This document shows positions 22,971-23,817 of a stretch of DNA of 23,817 nt, one piece after another. The position numbers and the translations under genes are program-made. The stretch lies in the IMG/VR virus record IMGVR_UViG_3300009068_000195, positions 1 through 23,817 of that record. One strand, given 5' to 3'. Under the pieces are notes generated by a model. That model worked only from the letters and a program-made list of their open reading frames with translations, made no database searches and was not told the origin of the DNA. Position 1 is the first letter of the stretch; every line of letters starts with the position of its first letter. Origin of the DNA: a virus.

Positions 22971-23005
22971 AAGAAAACCCCCCAAACCTTTTGGAATGGG
23001 GGGCT
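22971..23005 (-). terminator. Rho-independent terminator after the major capsid gene
   Basis: CCCCCC and GGGGGG (22978-22983 and 22998-23003) form a strong stem with a small internal loop and a CC-TTTT-GG type tip, followed on the minus strand by TTTTC. It is 25 bases after the gp23 stop. Confidence 0.85.
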
Positions 23006-23029
23006 TATTTGCCTAATTAGGCTGCTTTA

Positions 23030-23817
23030 TCAAGCTCCGCTTTCGCCAAGCATACCACGAATGATGACCAAGCCGTAAAGATCTGGTTTGACCATTTTCT
23101 TAGCGTAACGGGTCATGACGCCTTTACGTGGAACGAAGTCCTCAGTACCAAAGATAGTTGGAGTTACTTGGAGTGGAACGTATGGAGCGTAAACATAACC
23201 AGATTCAAGGAAGCTGGAGCCTTTACGACCAACGAGGATTACGTTACGAAGGAAGTATGGATCAACGTAAACGTCCCATTTCTTGGAGATTGAACCAACG
23301 TTAACTGCGCCAATTTCGCCCTTCTCGTCTTCGTGAGTTACTTTAGCTCTGAAGCCAGATGTGAACTCAAGAATGTTTGCAGTTTCTGGACCGCATACGA
23401 GGAAGTTTGCACCACCACGAAGAGTCTTTCTGTGGATTTGGGCTGATACATCATTGATTGTTTCAATGAGAGTTTCATACCAATTCGAGACAGTACCTGT
23501 AAAGTCTGGGGCTTTAGCTGATGCACCAATCTCTACGCCAGTTAATCTATTGACGAAAAGACCTGGTGATCTTGACCAATAGAATGTACCAGCAGTTGCA
23601 CCTTTAATAAGGTCTTCAAGAATTTCACGGTCAATTTCAAGACCGATTTGTTCTGAAAGAATTGATGTAAGTTCAACTTCTGCATCAAGATTGTGATAAG
23701 CATTAAGATCTTGACCAAGTTCTGGTGTCCATTTTGCTTTCATTTTCTTGGTTACAGCGGTGATGCTGATTGAATCAACTTTGATATCAATTTCTGGAAT
23801 TGCAGCGTTAGATTCAA
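23030..23817 (-). CDS. 23: Major capsid protein gp23-like, C-terminal part (262 codons visible)
   Basis: The gene runs off the right edge, so the start and the processed N-terminus are not seen. The visible part matches the gp23 core: IDIKVDSISITAVTKK, then MKAKWTPELGQDLNAYHNLD and AEVELTSILSEQIGLEIDRE. This corresponds to the T4 pattern of VTAxTRALKAxYxxELAQDLKAxHGxDAExEL followed by IxxEINREV. The C-terminal half carries YVYAPYVPLQVTPTI and GVMTRYAKKMV, also typical. G+C is raised, as expected for the most abundant virion protein. It ends 25 bases before a strong terminator. In T4 this protein forms the capsid hexamers after proteolytic processing. Confidence 0.93.
   Translation of the reverse strand, partial: ESNAAIPEIDIKVDSISITAVTKKMKAKWTPELGQDLNAYHNLDAEVELTSILSEQIGLEIDREILEDLIKGATAGTFYWSRSPGLFVNRLTGVEIGASAKAPDFTGTVSNWYETLIETINDVSAQIHRKTLRGGANFLVCGPETANILEFTSGFRAKVTHEDEKGEIGAVNVGSISKKWDVYVDPYFLRNVILVGRKGSSFLESGYVYAPYVPLQVTPTIFGTEDFVPRKGVMTRYAKKMVKPDLYGLVIIRGMLGESGA

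Noticed and set aside
22917-22985. Longer start for the decoration-like protein with a hydrophobic leader
   Set aside because: The extension covers the ACTATTTA element and the GGAGGG ribosome site; the shorter start is clearly better.
1-23817. tRNA genes, CRISPR arrays, insertion sequences, integrase or attachment sites
   Set aside because: No cloverleaf-like sequence, regularly spaced repeats, transposase motifs or long inverted repeats were noticed on either strand by eye. A tRNA scan would be the decisive test.

Overview
The window is a piece of the genome of a tailed phage with a contractile, T4-type virion. It is AT-rich, roughly one third GC by eye. Every gene I can support lies on the minus strand, so the biological reading direction runs from base 23817 down to base 1. 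Clear Shine-Dalgarno sites (AGGAGG, AAGGAG) precede many genes, which argues against a host that avoids them, such as most Bacteroidetes. The host itself cannot be named from the sequence. The gene content fits a distant T4 relative ('Far-T4' or marine T4-like): T4-like capsid, neck, tail, UvsX and gp32 genes are combined with a family A (Pol I-like) DNA polymerase instead of the family B gp43 of classical T4 phages.

Late structural block, read from the right edge (23817) to about 7072: the C-terminal part of the major capsid protein gp23; a small beta-rich decoration-like protein; neck protein gp13; tail terminator gp15; an enlarged tail sheath gp18; tail tube gp19; a second tube-like paralogue; a gp26-like zinc-ribbon protein; a short ORF with no start codon that looks like the frameshifted half of a tail-assembly chaperone pair; a Q/P-rich small protein; a tape-measure-like protein; a gp48/gp54-like tube cap or initiator; gp53; a 956-aa probable baseplate hub protein; and a 398-aa unknown that is probably also structural. 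Terminators follow gp23, the decoration gene and the chaperone ORF. A repeated octamer, ACTATTTA on the coding strand, stands 18 to 39 bases before five genes, four of them structural, and is a candidate late-promoter element.

Middle block, about 7062 to 3445: a polymerase-only PolA; a small Dps/ferritin-like protein; an 84-aa basic protein; a Nudix hydrolase; a divergent tubulin/FtsZ-like protein; a small membrane-associated HExxH protein; and a small SH3-like protein. Most of these overlap by 1 to 14 bases and are probably translated as a coupled set.

Replication and nucleotide block, 3377 to 1: gp32 single-strand binding protein, UvsX recombinase, a CMP/dCMP-type deaminase, three small overlapping unknown genes, and the first codons of a gene whose start resembles a 5'-3' exonuclease. 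UvsX and the deaminase are each preceded by a hairpin combined with a sigma-70-like promoter (TTGACT, 17-base spacer, then TATCTT or TACTAT). This suggests early or middle expression independent of the late block.

The observations most worth following are the probable +1 (or -2) frameshift in the tail chaperone region, the exonuclease-less PolA with Leu at the position equivalent to E. coli F762, the degenerate phage tubulin-like gene, and the repeated ACTATTTA element. No tRNA, rRNA, CRISPR array, insertion sequence or integrase was seen. No gene-free stretch exceeds about 115 bases.
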